Source: Entoloma clypeatum
Taxonomy: Eukaryota; Basidiomycota; Agaricomycetes; Agaricales; Entolomataceae
Direction: 5' to 3'
Length of the DNA: 64,000 bases
NCBI GenBank assembly: GCA_963565915.1
Contig: OY751485.1
Span: 1,984,001 to 2,048,000, forward strand
The notes under the pieces are model-generated. The model had not been told where the DNA came from and did no database searches. It saw nothing but the letters and a program-made list of their open reading frames with translations. Made by a program: the position numbers and the translations under genes. Shown piece after piece: positions 13,230 to 24,097 of this stretch. Positions within the stretch are counted from its first letter, which is position 1; every line of letters starts with the position of its first letter.

Positions 13230-16119
13230 TCAACTCCTTTCCACAAGAGTCATGGCATCCAGAACGTTCTCCCGGTATGCATCGTGTCCCAAAAGATCAA
13301 CAATTCCTGCCTTTGAGAATGTCTCTCTCGGCCCCGGGGCCAGATGTGTGATATATAGCCCAACTCCTCGGCTCTAAAGGGACATTCATTAATATGACAC
13401 GCTGTAAAACGACTAGATCTCACCTTGTACTCTTCTAAAAGTTCGAAAAAGATCTGTGCAGCTCTACATGTCATTCGATGAGCCATCTCTTTTCATCACC
13501 ACGCAAGAAAGAACCCGCTCACGAGGCATCAATCGTCTCAACATCCGCCAGATGGAACACCAGCACCGATGCCTCCCGTCTCCTCGGATCCTCAGATGGA
13601 TGGCTCTTTTGCGTACCATATAGTTCTAGTCTTCTCAACCGCTCTGATTCATAGTTGAATGCATATCAGAAGACCCATGAAAGAAAGATTTCCCGGGGGA
13701 CACACCTTTCAACTGGGCAGTATTGGCTTCAAGGTGAGAATACATCAAAATGATACCCCACGAAAAGGAATCTCCAACGACGTACCAAAATCAAGATTCT
13801 CGCGGATACGAATGATCAACGCCCCGTTCACGCTTTCTTCCGCCTCCGGGTTCTCATTCACAGGTTTCCAACGATCTGTGCCCGGTATACGCCCCTATAA
13901 CAAAAGGTCTATCAGGAAATTTGGCATTGCAGCTCTTCGTGTAAACCTACCAGAATAGTCATGCGCGCCCTGGACGACCGATGCACGACGAGAAGCAAGG
14001 AGATGACCAGACTGACAACGACGCCTACTTCGACATTGTCTATTATTGAGAACAAGAATGTCAAAGACATCAGCGTCAGGTCAACCCAAGCACCCATCCT
14101 GCATACACACGTCAGACCCATGACCAAGATAAAGCTGAGAGATAGAGCACTCACTGCCAGTAATAAATAACATCATGCGGAGTCTCTGCCAAAAGAGACC
14201 ACACGACCAAGCAAATGCTAGATATTCCCCGTACATTCAGATTCCAATAGTTCGCTCAAGGTTGTGGATACACACATGGAGCCGAGCACACACTTCGGGA
14301 GGAAATACAGCCACGGCAAAAGGAAGAAAGTCGCGAGTAGGACGAGCACAGCAGTCACCAGCGACGCCACCTGGCTTCTTGCACCAACATCACCATTAAT
14401 TCGGGATCTGCAGAAGTAGGGCAATGCTCAGCATCTCCCGTATTAAACGCTGAAAAGCCAAATAGGCAGTCACCGTGTAATGGAACCAAAAGCAGGAAGA
14501 GTCCCAGGAACAAAAGACGCGGCAAGATTTGAAACACCCAATGCGACCAGTTCGCGGTTGGGGCTGATGGTGTGCCTGTACCGTGCGCTGTTCTGTTTTG
14601 CAGCGACTATACTGTCAAGGAATCCAACCACCGCCACCAATCTATTCCGGTCATCTCGGGGTTTGAGTGTGGTTGAACAGCCAAGGGGGGAACATTTACG
14701 TACACTGCAGTCGATGTGGTCCGTCGGAAATATGTCGAGTTCGAGGAGCGAATGGGGAACCGAACGAACGACGAGCCGGTGGCAATGGGCACGGCACCCA
14801 GAATCTCGACGCCTTCTCTATCCCAGCGGAATTCTCCAGATAGGACTGCGATTTTCAAAAAAAAACAGGATAGTCAGAATACACACCCCATGGCGCAGAT
14901 GATTGGAAACGTACAGGTTGAAACGCAAACAACGATTAGGACCTCAGGCATTCGGTAAATCAATGAATACTGCTTAAAATAATTCTTGAACACTCTCAGC
15001 AGGACAAGAACAGCAAGAGCGCTGAAGGCGATCACGGTAGTGTGGAAATGGCTATCGGTAAACGCGTGTTGCAAAACGAACTCTATTTTGTCCAGCGTGG
15101 TTTCTGGCTGTAGCACATGGTTGAGGGCGCCGAGACCAAACATGACAATGAGCTGTTCGCTGGAAATCATTCGCCTGATTAGAGTCGTGTTCCGCTCAAG
15201 GGAAAAGGGGTTAACATACGCACACCATAATGACGACGGCAACAGCAGTGATGAAGCCCCTCAGGAGCGCCCGACTCAGCACAACATCAATGAAACCGAG
15301 TCTGAAGATCCCGAGCAAGAATGAGATTAATCCAACCTGAAGAAACCAGTGTCAGCTGTGCCACGCCGGTGGACTTTTGTCGTGCTAACGCACTTGAAAA
15401 GTAATGATTGTCGACACATTGAATCCCAATATATCCGGATCCAACCCGGGCTCGTCCCGCCTTATCTCCGTGACAGCCTGTCCAATGAGCAGACTCAACG
15501 CAGCTTCAGGCGCGACGTTCAGTTGGCGCGACGTTCCGAAGAAGGCATAAATGATTGCTGGAATGCTCGCCGAGAACTGTCAGGTCAAACTTCAGACGGT
15601 ATTTGCAAAGAGTGCGTTGAAAATGAAACCTACAAGGCCAGTTAGGGGGCTAAGCTTGGCCAGAGATGTCGCATAACTGATGGACTGCGGGATCAGGATG
15701 CTGGCGACTGTGATGCCTGCTAGGATGTCTCCTCCCAAACTGCGGGGCCATGAACGATGAGAAGCAAAGCAGAACTGAAAGATTGCTTACAGAGAGGTTG
15801 AATAGCCCGGCATCCATGAAAACGAAGGAATGTAATACTTGATTTTCTTCACAAGCGCATGCTTGCTTTGTTGTGAGTTTGTGTGGCCTTCTGAGCAAGT
15901 CAACGTCAAAATCAAACCCGGTTGTACCCAAAATTTTCAATACTGACCATGATCCGACGTACTGCCATACTGCCGCTGTCGTTCATTCGCGTTCTCGTCA
16001 AGAAGCGCCGTTCGCTCTTCATGCCGGGGCCGTCCAGTAACGAGGTCAGCAAAGGAACTTGCCGAGGAGCTGGCAATAGAAGGCCCGTCAACGTTGCTGA
16101 CCTGCTGGGAGCTGGCCAT
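13230..16119 (-). CDS. SulP/SLC26 sulfate transporter with STAS domain
   Basis: Multi-exon membrane anion transporter of the SulP family. From the start at 16119: a Ser-rich cytosolic N-terminus (MASSQQVSNVDG), then KYYIPSFSWMPGY and ILAGITVASILIPQSISYA (typical SulP first helices, near 15650-15860), then EQLIVMFGLGALNHVL and a run of hydrophobic segments to about 13930. The cytosolic C-terminus has RLRRLELYG, VLVFHLADVETIDAS and ILFELLEEYK-like STAS sequence, and ends AGIVDLLGHDAYRENVLD before the TGA at 13230. Many short introns lie between; I did not fix every junction. Likely role is plasma-membrane sulfate uptake. It ends 77 bp from the convergent cyclase gene and starts 166 bp downstream of the dehydrogenase stop. 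Confidence 0.88.
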
Positions 16120-16285
16120 GGTGGTGCTGGTGTACTGCAGGGGTTTTAGCTAATGTTCCGTTCCGCGATTCCTCATCACACGACCAGACACTCCCTGAGA
16201 CGCTCTAAACTGGATCAAGCTGTGTACGCGCTCCAGTGCTCAATACGAGAACAGATTTCTATGCAATTCGGTCCACATGACAAAA

Positions 16286-17642
16286 TCAGTTGTTGTACTC
16301 ATAAAACCCTTTCCCGTTCTTCTTCCCATACCATTGCGCATCCACCATCCGCTCGAGCAGAATGCTTGGTCGATATTTAGAATCGCGTGTGCCTTCGTAC
16401 AGCGTTTGCTGAATAGCAAGACAGGTATCGAGGCCAATGCTGGATAAGGCACAGAAAGTCAGTTGAGCAATCCAGACATCAGAACTCAAAGAAACGTACA
16501 AATCGGCTGTAAGGCCAGACGGATCAGTTACGCAGCGTAAGTAAAGTGTCGTTATGTGCTTACCAAGTTGTAGTGGACCCATGGGGTGATTCATACCCAG
16601 CTTTAGGGTGGTGTCTATGTCTTCACGCGTTGCAGTGCCCTGTTGTGTCGAGTAAGTCTCGTAGCTCCGCCCAATATCTCGATGGAAGAAGCAAAGGATT
16701 GACAAACTTTTTCTAAACACATTATAGCCTGCAAGAATATTAGAAGGCGGTTGAACGAGGATCAAGTCAAGTCACACCTCATTGATGAAGGGCATTAGTA
16801 GTGCATTGGACACGAAACCAGGAACGTCTTTCGAGGTCGTCACCTCTGGAAAGGAGAAGGATAAGAATCGTATCTCAGAAAAGATACAGATGAATCGAAA
16901 CCTTTTCCACAAGCAATGGCGAAAGCGCGTGCTCTGTCGAGGGTTTCCGGTGTTGTTTGAAGAGCTGAGATGAGTTCAACAAGTTTCTATTCGCAATCAG
17001 CCATGTTCTTGTCGATTGGAAGGGCACGCACCATTACGGGAACTGGGTTAAAGAAGTGGAGCCCTTGAAAACGCGTTAGACCACAGAGGAACAGCAAGGG
17101 GGTGAATCTCACGGACCAACGACACGTCCAGCGCTCCTTTTTCCCTCCTCGCTCGCTGCGCTGAAACCCTCCGGAATGGCCGAGGCAGCAATCTTCGTTA
17201 TACTAATAGAGCTGGTGTTTGTAGCAAAAATAGCATCGGGATTGAGTTCCGCTGCAAAAGAACGGAAGATGTATTGCTTCAGCGGCAACGACTCAGAGAC
17301 GGCCTGAAACTCGTGATGAAGTGTAAGTCGAAGCTTCAGTTGAATGAGACCCACCTCGACTATCATGTCCACATCCCTCAACCCCTTCAAGCCGACTTCT
17401 CCGCTCACGACAGTTAGCCGGTCCCTCGCTTCTTTGGCGGCTTCGCTCGTGATGCGGCCTTTGGCAACATCTTTAGTCAGTAGCTTGTCTACGAGTGAAA
17501 GGCCCTTGGTGATTTGTTCCGGGGAACGATCGTGGAGGAGGACGGGGACTTTGGCGCGAAGAGCCGCAACCAGTGCGATGCCAGTGCCCATTTGGCCAGC
17601 ACCGAGGACACCGAGGGTGCGGATTCCATGGGCTATGGACAT
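16286..17642 (-). CDS. L-3-hydroxyacyl-CoA / 3-hydroxybutyryl-CoA dehydrogenase
   Basis: NAD-dependent oxidation of 3-hydroxyacyl-CoA (beta-oxidation). Nine exons, join(16286..16439, 16500..16506, 16564..16639, 16708..16728, 16778..16845, 16902..16986, 17032..17063, 17117..17303, 17355..17642), give 305 aa, the usual family length. Visible: Rossmann loop [40 protein letters not shown] (catalytic His region), [38 protein letters not shown], and the C-terminal [12 protein letters not shown]. Exon 16500-16506 is only 7 nt; it is needed to read ADFIGLD and keep phase. There is no obvious C-terminal peroxisomal PTS1; an N-terminal mitochondrial signal is not evident either. A Helitron ends 172 bp upstream of the ATG. 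Confidence 0.92.
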
Positions 17643-17814
17643 TCTGTTGAGTTGAAAGGGAAACCCACGGGAAAAGTTCAATGCGGAACTGGAGCCTTGT
17701 GATTATGACCGATGACGCATTTGTACAGTCCCATCACTAAATTTGGGAAGATCTGACGAGCGATTACGATGAATAGAATTCATTACAATTTGATGTAATC
17801 ACCGTGATTTCATA
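17643..17814. promoter_or_regulatory. Dehydrogenase upstream region, cut by a Helitron
   Basis: The 172 bp between the dehydrogenase ATG and the Helitron 3' end. Native upstream sequence beyond this point has been displaced, so any further promoter elements now come from the Helitron. Confidence 0.45.
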
Positions 17815-17976
17815 CCAGACGAGCTTATTAACCCGTGCTTCGCTACGGCAGTGAGCATTGCTCGCAGTGCTCGCAAAAGCTCACAACCGTTGAGCTTCGC
17901 ACAGGTCACAGCTCGTTGGGGGCTGCCGCCCCCAAGCCCCTGCTGCGAGTTTTTGTGCTCGCCAAGGCTCGCAGGC
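17815..17976 (-). repeat. Helitron 3' terminal region
   Basis: About 160 bp that recur in the same orientation at 39965-40125 with a few changes. They include the terminal hairpin and a second hairpin TTGGGGGC-TGCC-GCCCCCAA at 17916-17935. A further perfect 9-bp stem (CCACCCCCC/GGGGGGTGG) lies at 18009-18029. Confidence 0.75.
17833..17848 (-). other. Helitron 3' terminal hairpin
   Basis: CCGTGCTTCGCTACGG: a 4-bp stem CCGT/ACGG with 8-nt loop, a short distance inside the CTGG end. This is the expected place for the Helitron rolling-circle termination hairpin, and the minus-strand form CCGTAGCGAAGCACGG resembles the 3' ends of plant Helitrons. Confidence 0.7.
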
Positions 17977-18208
17977 ATATGTACAATCTTTTATAACAAT
18001 ATTCAGTTCCACCCCCCTCTGGGGGGTGGGGGGTGAGGACAGTCCTTATTATCTACAATGTTTTACAAACATGAGATATATCATACAGCACAGAGATAGG
18101 TACAATGTTATACATATATAAATATTTAGAATACTACAGTTATCCATTTCTTTCTTATCTGTTATCTCATAGTAAGTCAATTGTCCAAAATCCAATCTTA
18201 TCACCCAC

Positions 18209-19026
18209 TTACAATTCCAAACCACGGAAAACTGCCTTGTACACAATGTTTTGTGTCTTGTTATCCGTATTTCCTTCTGGCAGCAAAACCTTGATCTGTT
18301 CTCCTGATGTACACCATGACAATCCAACATACAATTGTCCATGCGAAAACACTGGCATCTGCAAAGACAATCCCACTTTTTCCAATCCCTGCTCTTGAGA
18401 CTTGTTGATCGTCATCGCAAATGATAACCGAACCGGAAACTGCAATCGTCGCAATGGTACTGGAAGTGTTTCATCTGATGGCTCCAATGTTACATGTGGA
18501 ATCAGTGCAATTTTTCCAGCAAACTTTGCATCTCCAGTAATAATCCGGCACTTCAACAAACGATGTCGCACTTCTTCCACAATCATCCGTGTTCCATTGC
18601 ACAGTCCCAGAGATGGATCCAGATTTCGAAGCACCATGATTGGTGCTCCAGCCTTTAGTATAAGCTTCGCAAGTGGAAGTCCTCCTGACTTGAGAGATGC
18701 AAGAAACTCTGTCGGATATAAGTGTCCATCATCACCACCAGGCAGATTGACAGAATCAACACTCCATTTGACATGTTTCTCTGCAGTTGGATATAGTTTG
18801 TCCAGAAGAATGTCATTCATCTTGTCAACATCATCATTCTTTGCACACAGGATTGTCCGATCCAAGAAGTACTTGTCCGTCTTTGGTGTGTTGTCTGAAA
18901 TCCCATCATAGATTGATCCAATGAGGCTGTCCACAGTTTTTTCATCACAGCACATGCCAGCTGGAATTTCCACCATCTCCTTGTCATCCACATTAGTCCC
19001 AGCACCAATCTCTAGAAGCCATGCTG
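18209..19026 (-). pseudogene. Helitron RepHel, C-terminal part (PIF1-type helicase)
   Basis: C-terminal helicase segment, separated from the rest by Copia-1. Reads WLLEIGAGTNVDD, DRTILCAKNDDVDKMND, GLPLAKLILKAGAPIMVLRN, GLCNGTRMIVEEV, and FAMTINKSQEQGLEKVGL (helicase motifs V/VI), then YVGLSWCTSGEQIKVLLPEG. These match the end of PIF1-like Helitron helicases. The piece is open with no stop up to the Copia-1 target duplication; taking Copia-1 out joins SVQHAA to WLLEIGAG in frame. Confidence 0.88.
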
Positions 19027-19335
19027 TGTTAAGACTTTCGATACTCACAGGTCTACCGACATTCACTTATTTGTGGCGCATCACTCACATTACCTAATCT
19101 TTCATAGTCTACAATCCTTTTTTTTCGTAGCCAACACCTCAGTCCGTGTTCACCACGTCCTGAGGTGTAAGTCTGATATATTATCCCACTGTCATTCCTT
19201 TACTTATGTACCTTAGTCTCTCGTTTATTCTATAGGTACATTCAATATACTTAGTCCATGTTCACCACGTCCTGAGGTTCTCTCGTTTATCCTATAGACC
19301 CCCGTCCTCCCTATTTCCAGTCCACTGCCTTCAAA
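19027..19335 (+). repeat. Copia-1 5' LTR
   Basis: 309 bp, matched by the 3' LTR. It ends TTCAAA directly before the primer binding site. Confidence 0.93.
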
Positions 19336-19347
19336 GGTTATGGGCCC
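19336..19347 (+). other. Copia-1 primer binding site (initiator tRNA-Met anticodon arm)
   Basis: GGTTATGGGCCC directly after the LTR. Its complement, GGGCCCATAACC, corresponds to the anticodon arm of initiator tRNA-Met rather than the tRNA 3' end, as in Drosophila copia, where a half-tRNA primes. Copia-2 has the same site. An ATG at 19340 lies inside it; the gag start is more likely 19352. Confidence 0.7.
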
Positions 19348-19351
19348 CGCG

Positions 19352-22300
19352 ATGGCGAACGAAGAAAGCTCCACGTCCACCATTAAGGTCGTTAATCTCC
19401 CAAAGCTCGCGGAGGATGGCTCAAATTGGGTCATGTACCAAGAGGGTGTTGAGAATGCTATAATAGCAACGAAAGGACTACAGAGACACCTTCGCGGAAC
19501 CGCGCGCAAACCGGATACCATTACGGAGCAGAATGGCAAGTGGTTCAAACCGAAATCAACCACCGCAATGACAGATGACGAACTTGACAAGCACGAGGAA
19601 GCTGTCGACCTCTACGAACAACGAGAGGCCCAAGTCCGCGAATTTATTTATGGCACGGTCGACGCGTCCACGTTCATCCAAATCAAAGGCAGCAGTGCCG
19701 CCGAAGTTTGGAAGAAGCTGGTCGCGATCCATGCCACAAAAGGGGACATGTTTCAGACAGACCTCCTCAACAAGCTCCAGACAATCTGTTATACCGAGGG
19801 TGAAGACATGCGAACCCATCTTGGCACTATGAAGGCCATTCGTGAACGCCTCGCCGAAACTGGTTCCCAGATCACCGATGACAGCTTTAACACCCACATC
19901 CGCACCTCTCTCTCCCTTACCACCCGTTTTCGACCCCTTTTTACAACCCTCGATACCACCGCTCGTCAAACGAGAACAAAGATCTCAAGTTCTGATCTCA
20001 TCTGGCACATCACCGAAGAGGCCAACAATGCGACGATGGAAGACAGCATTAACCAATCAAATGCTGCCATGGCTGCCGCACATGCCAAATTTGCCGGTAG
20101 TTCTCGTGGCCAAAAATCGAGGGGAAAAGGAAGAGGCGATAACGGTGGGGAAAGTTCAAAGAAATGTACGAATTGTGGAAAGGATGGTCATTTAAAGGAA
20201 GGATGCTTCGAAAAAGGGGGAGGCAGAGCTGATAACCCACCAGAATGGTGGAAGAAAAAGCTGGCGAAGGCCAAGGAGAAGGCCAACAAGTCTGCGAATG
20301 CTGCCGACAATGACTCGGACAACGACGACAATTATGCCATCATAGCCATTGCCACTGAAGAGGAGACTGACGACGACACCCCTAATGTCGCGCTCGTCAT
20401 TACATCTGGGCACGATCATGCTGCCCATGCCGCAGCTCCATCTGCTGGCGTCATCATCGACTGTGGCGCGAGTAGCCATTTCTCCCCCGACAAGGACAAA
20501 TTCCTAAATTATCGAGAAATCACTCCCGAACCCATCAAAGCTGCTGATGGTCGCACTTTTAGTGCCATCGGTAGAGGGAATCTCAAGGTGAAACTACCTG
20601 CCTGTACTGGGCACAAAGCCATGACCGTTACGCTCCAAAGTGTCTACTACGCACCTAGCATGGTGTTCACACTCATTTCTGTCTCCTGTATCGATCGCGC
20701 TGGATGCTCCGTTTTAATTGAAGACGGTGCATGCGTCATTCGTGGTGCACGTCCCGAGCGAAAAATCCTCGGCTCAGTCCCTCGTATCCGTGGTCTATAC
20801 CGTATTGATCCCTTGGCCCTTGTAAATCCCACCCCCGGTCTCCATGCAAATGTCGCAGCCGCCCCTATGGACATCAACAAACTCCATCGTAAACTCGGAC
20901 ACCTCAACTTCCGAACCCTTCACAAGATGGTGTCGAAAGGTGCCGTTTCCGGTATCATTATTGATCCAAAAATGAAACCCGAGTTCTGTAGCTCTTGCGT
21001 CCAAGGAAAGGCCCACCAGCAAGCTTTTCCAAAGGAGAGTACAACGAAGTACACGAAGTACGGGGAAAAGATCGTCACTGATCTATGGGGTCCAGCCCAG
21101 GTCACATTCCTCGGCGGACACAACTACTGCCAGTTTTATCACAACATGGTGACGGGCGAAGATTGAGCGGATTTCCCAAAGACGAAAGGAGAAGCCATGG
21201 AGAAGTACCAGCAGTATGAGAAATGGGCGAAGATGCAGCGAAAAACTGATATCAAGTGTCTCAGTAGCGATTGTGGGGGCGAATATCTCAGCACTGAATT
21301 CACGAAACTCCTCAAAAACGCCGGGACAGTTCAACATCTGACTGTCCACGACTCTCCTCAGTCGAACGGAGCCGCCGAACGCAGCCACTGAATGCACATC
21401 AAGCGAGCACGCTCTATGATAATCGGCGCAGGTCTAACTCGAAACCTATGGGGCGAAGCTGTCCGCCACAGCGTTTGGATCGGTGCCAGGGTCCCCTCCC
21501 ATGCAACACCTGAACTCGTCGCACCTATCGAAAAAGCGACAGGGCGCAAACCCGACCTCAGGGGATTGCTGGAGTGGGGAGTACCTGTATGGGTCAAGGA
21601 CCTGCATGCTGGTAAGCTGGATCCACGAGCGAAAGAGGGCCGTTTTGTTGGATACGATGACGAATCCAAGGGATATCATGTCTACTGGCCAGGGAAGAAC
21701 AAGGTCTTAGTCGAACGCAACATTTACGTCGACCGAACGGCAATGCTTGAGCCTGGGGACGTCAAATTCGAGGGGGAGTGGGAATCGGTCGAAAAACCGA
21801 TTATTCCGAATCCTGTCGCCCCCAGCAAGTCTTCAGAACAACCCACAATGCCAGAAACACCGAACGCACCTGATACCAGCACTGCAACTCCGCCAAACGA
21901 CTCCTCAAAGTCCTCAGCAGCAGATCCCAATCATGCAACGAAAACGCGCCGCAATTCGCTAGCTGGTCTTCCCCAGTACGACGAAGAAAGATACGGCCGC
22001 GGAAAACGTCGAACCGCCGCTGGAGACGCCCATATCGTTGAGGACGAAGGTCTTGAACCAGGGGGAGTCGACTGGGAGCCGAACGAGTCCGGAATGAACT
22101 GGTTCCACGAGGCTGTGCACACAGCCGTGGCAGCTGTGTCGGATGATCAACCACGCGTCGATGACGTAATCAACGGAACGGAATCCGAACAATGGAAGGC
22201 CGGGATGGAGGAAGAACTCGCTCAGATCGAGAAACTCGCCACCTGGGACATCGTTGAAGCACCTTCGGACGCCAAAATTGTCCCTTTCCGCTGGGTTCTC

Positions 22301-23761
22301 CGCCGCAAATGCAACGCCCAAGGCAATATTGTCCGTTATCGCGCACGCGTCGTCGCAAAAGGATTCGTGCAAATTTTCGGCAAAGACTTCACCGAAACAT
22401 TTGCGCCCACCGTTCGCCCAGCTACCCTCCGCATCTTACTCGCGTTAGCTGCTTCTAAAGGCCGCGACGTCGTCATTGAGCAAGCCAATGTCAAAAACGC
22501 ATACCTCAACTCTCTGCTCAAAGAAAACAAAGTCATTTATCTGGCTTTACCACCTTACTACGAACTTTTTCGTACCATTCCCGATGATCTCGCCAAATCT
22601 GGCAAACACATTGTTCTCCGCCTACGCCGACCACTCTATGGAACAAAACAAGGTGCTCACCACTGGTACCAAGAGCTCAAACGAATCCTCATGAGCCTCG
22701 GGTTCCACGTCTCTCAGGCCGATGAGGCCACCTTCTACCGCGTTGAGGGCGACAATTTCGTCATTATGGCTGCTGCTACTGACCATTTCACCATCATCGC
22801 CAACTCTTCTGAGTCTTCCGCACATATCAAGAGGGAAATGAGCGACTTTTTCGAACTTGTCGATTTGGGCTCCATCAGCTGGCTCCTTGGTGTTAACGTC
22901 ACCCGCGACGTTGAGAACCGTACCATAGCTCTCGGCCAAGAAACCTATATCGATCAAATCCTCACCCGTTTCGGTCTCGACAAGGCAAAACCGATGTCTA
23001 CCCCTATGGAACATGGAGCCGACTTCACGCCAGACTCCCCAGCTGTCTCACCGACACTTCTCACGCTGTCTGAAAAGACTATCTATCGGGAGATGATTGG
23101 GTCTCTTATGTACCTCTCGACGATGACACGCCCAGACATCACATATGCTGTCTCAACATTGTCTCAGCACCTTGACTCACCCCATACCACTCACCTCGAG
23201 GCCGTCAAGCGTGTCTTTCGCTACCTTATTGGTACAAAACATCTCCGCCTCATCCTTGGCGGTCACTGCCTTGCTTCTGGAAGCAATACCTCTGGTGTTT
23301 TAGGGTTTTCGGATGCTGATTGGGCGTCTCATCTCCATCGCCACTCTATCTCGGGCTTTGCATTCTTTGTTGGGATTGGCGTCGTTTCCTGGAGTGCCAA
23401 GAAGCAGCCCATCATCACTCTGTCCAGCACCGAGTCAGAGTATGTGGCCCTCACACATGCGACCAAGGACATCATCTGGATCCACAAGCTTCTCACCGAA
23501 CTTTCCTTCTTTTATAATCATTGCCTTCCTACCACTCTTCATTGTGACAACCAAGGCGCTATTGAACTTTCCAAGAACTCCCGTTTCCACGTCAGGACAA
23601 AGCATATTGACGTTCATTTCCACTTTGTTCGCCAGGCTGTCGACCAAGATTACATTCATGTCAAATATGTTCCCACCGATGAAATGGTTGCCGACATTCT
23701 CACCAAGTCGCTCGCACGTGTTAAGTTCACATTGTTCCGTGAACTCCTCAATGTCGTTTGA
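19352..23761 (+). pseudogene. Copia-1 gag-pol polyprotein (two TGA codons)
   Basis: One frame from 19352 to 23761, broken only by TGA at 21164-21166 and 21389-21391. Order as in Ty1/copia: Gag with a CCHC knuckle CTNCGKDGHLKEGC, protease VIIDCGASSHF, GAG-pre-integrase HRKLGHLNFRTL with CSSCVQGK, integrase core (SSDCGGEYLS ... QSNGAAERSH), reverse transcriptase (FRWVLRRKCN, VVAKGFVQIFGKDF, RPLYGTKQGAHHWYQEL), and RNase H (GFSDADWASH, SSTESEYVAL). The expected YVDD-type catalytic motif reads ATDH, so the second catalytic Asp is lost. The second TGA replaces the Arg that is conserved after AER-x-x in this family. Confidence 0.92.
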
Positions 23762-23773
23762 CCATGTTCAGAT

Positions 23774-23783
23774 CAAGGGGGAG
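23774..23783 (+). other. Copia-1 polypurine tract
   Basis: AAGGGGGAG-type purine run immediately before the 3' LTR, the plus-strand primer site. Confidence 0.7.
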
Positions 23784-24092
23784 TGTTAAGACTTTCGATA
23801 CTCACAGGTCTACCGACATTCACTTATTTGTGGCGCATCACTCACATTACCTAATCTTTCATAGTCTACAATCCTTTTTTTTCGTAGCCAACACCTCAGT
23901 CCGTGTTCACCACGTCCTGAGGTGTAAGTCTGATATATTATCCCACTGTCATTCCTTTACTTATGTACCTTAGTCTCTCGTTTATCCTATAGGTACATTC
24001 AATATACTTAGTCCGTGTTCACCACGTCCTGAGGTTCTCTCGTTTATCCTATAGACCCCCGTCCTCCCTATTTCTGGTCCACTGCCTTCAAA
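23784..24092 (+). repeat. Copia-1 3' LTR
   Basis: 309 bp. Four differences from the 5' LTR: T/C, A/G in a CA/CG context, and the adjacent pair CCAG versus CTGG, which both derive simply from CCGG. Confidence 0.93.
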
Positions 24093-24097
24093 TGCTG

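Larger units (their letters stand above)
19027..24092 (+). mobile_element. Copia-1, Ty1/copia LTR retrotransposon
   Basis: Complete element of 5066 bp with two 309-bp LTRs (TGTTAAG...TTCAAA) and a 5-bp target duplication TGCTG at 19022-19026 and 24093-24097. The LTRs differ at 4 positions (about 1.3%), so it is a recent insertion. Inserted into the helicase part of the Helitron gene. The single gag-pol frame has two TGA codons and an altered polymerase motif, so it is probably defective. Confidence 0.95.
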
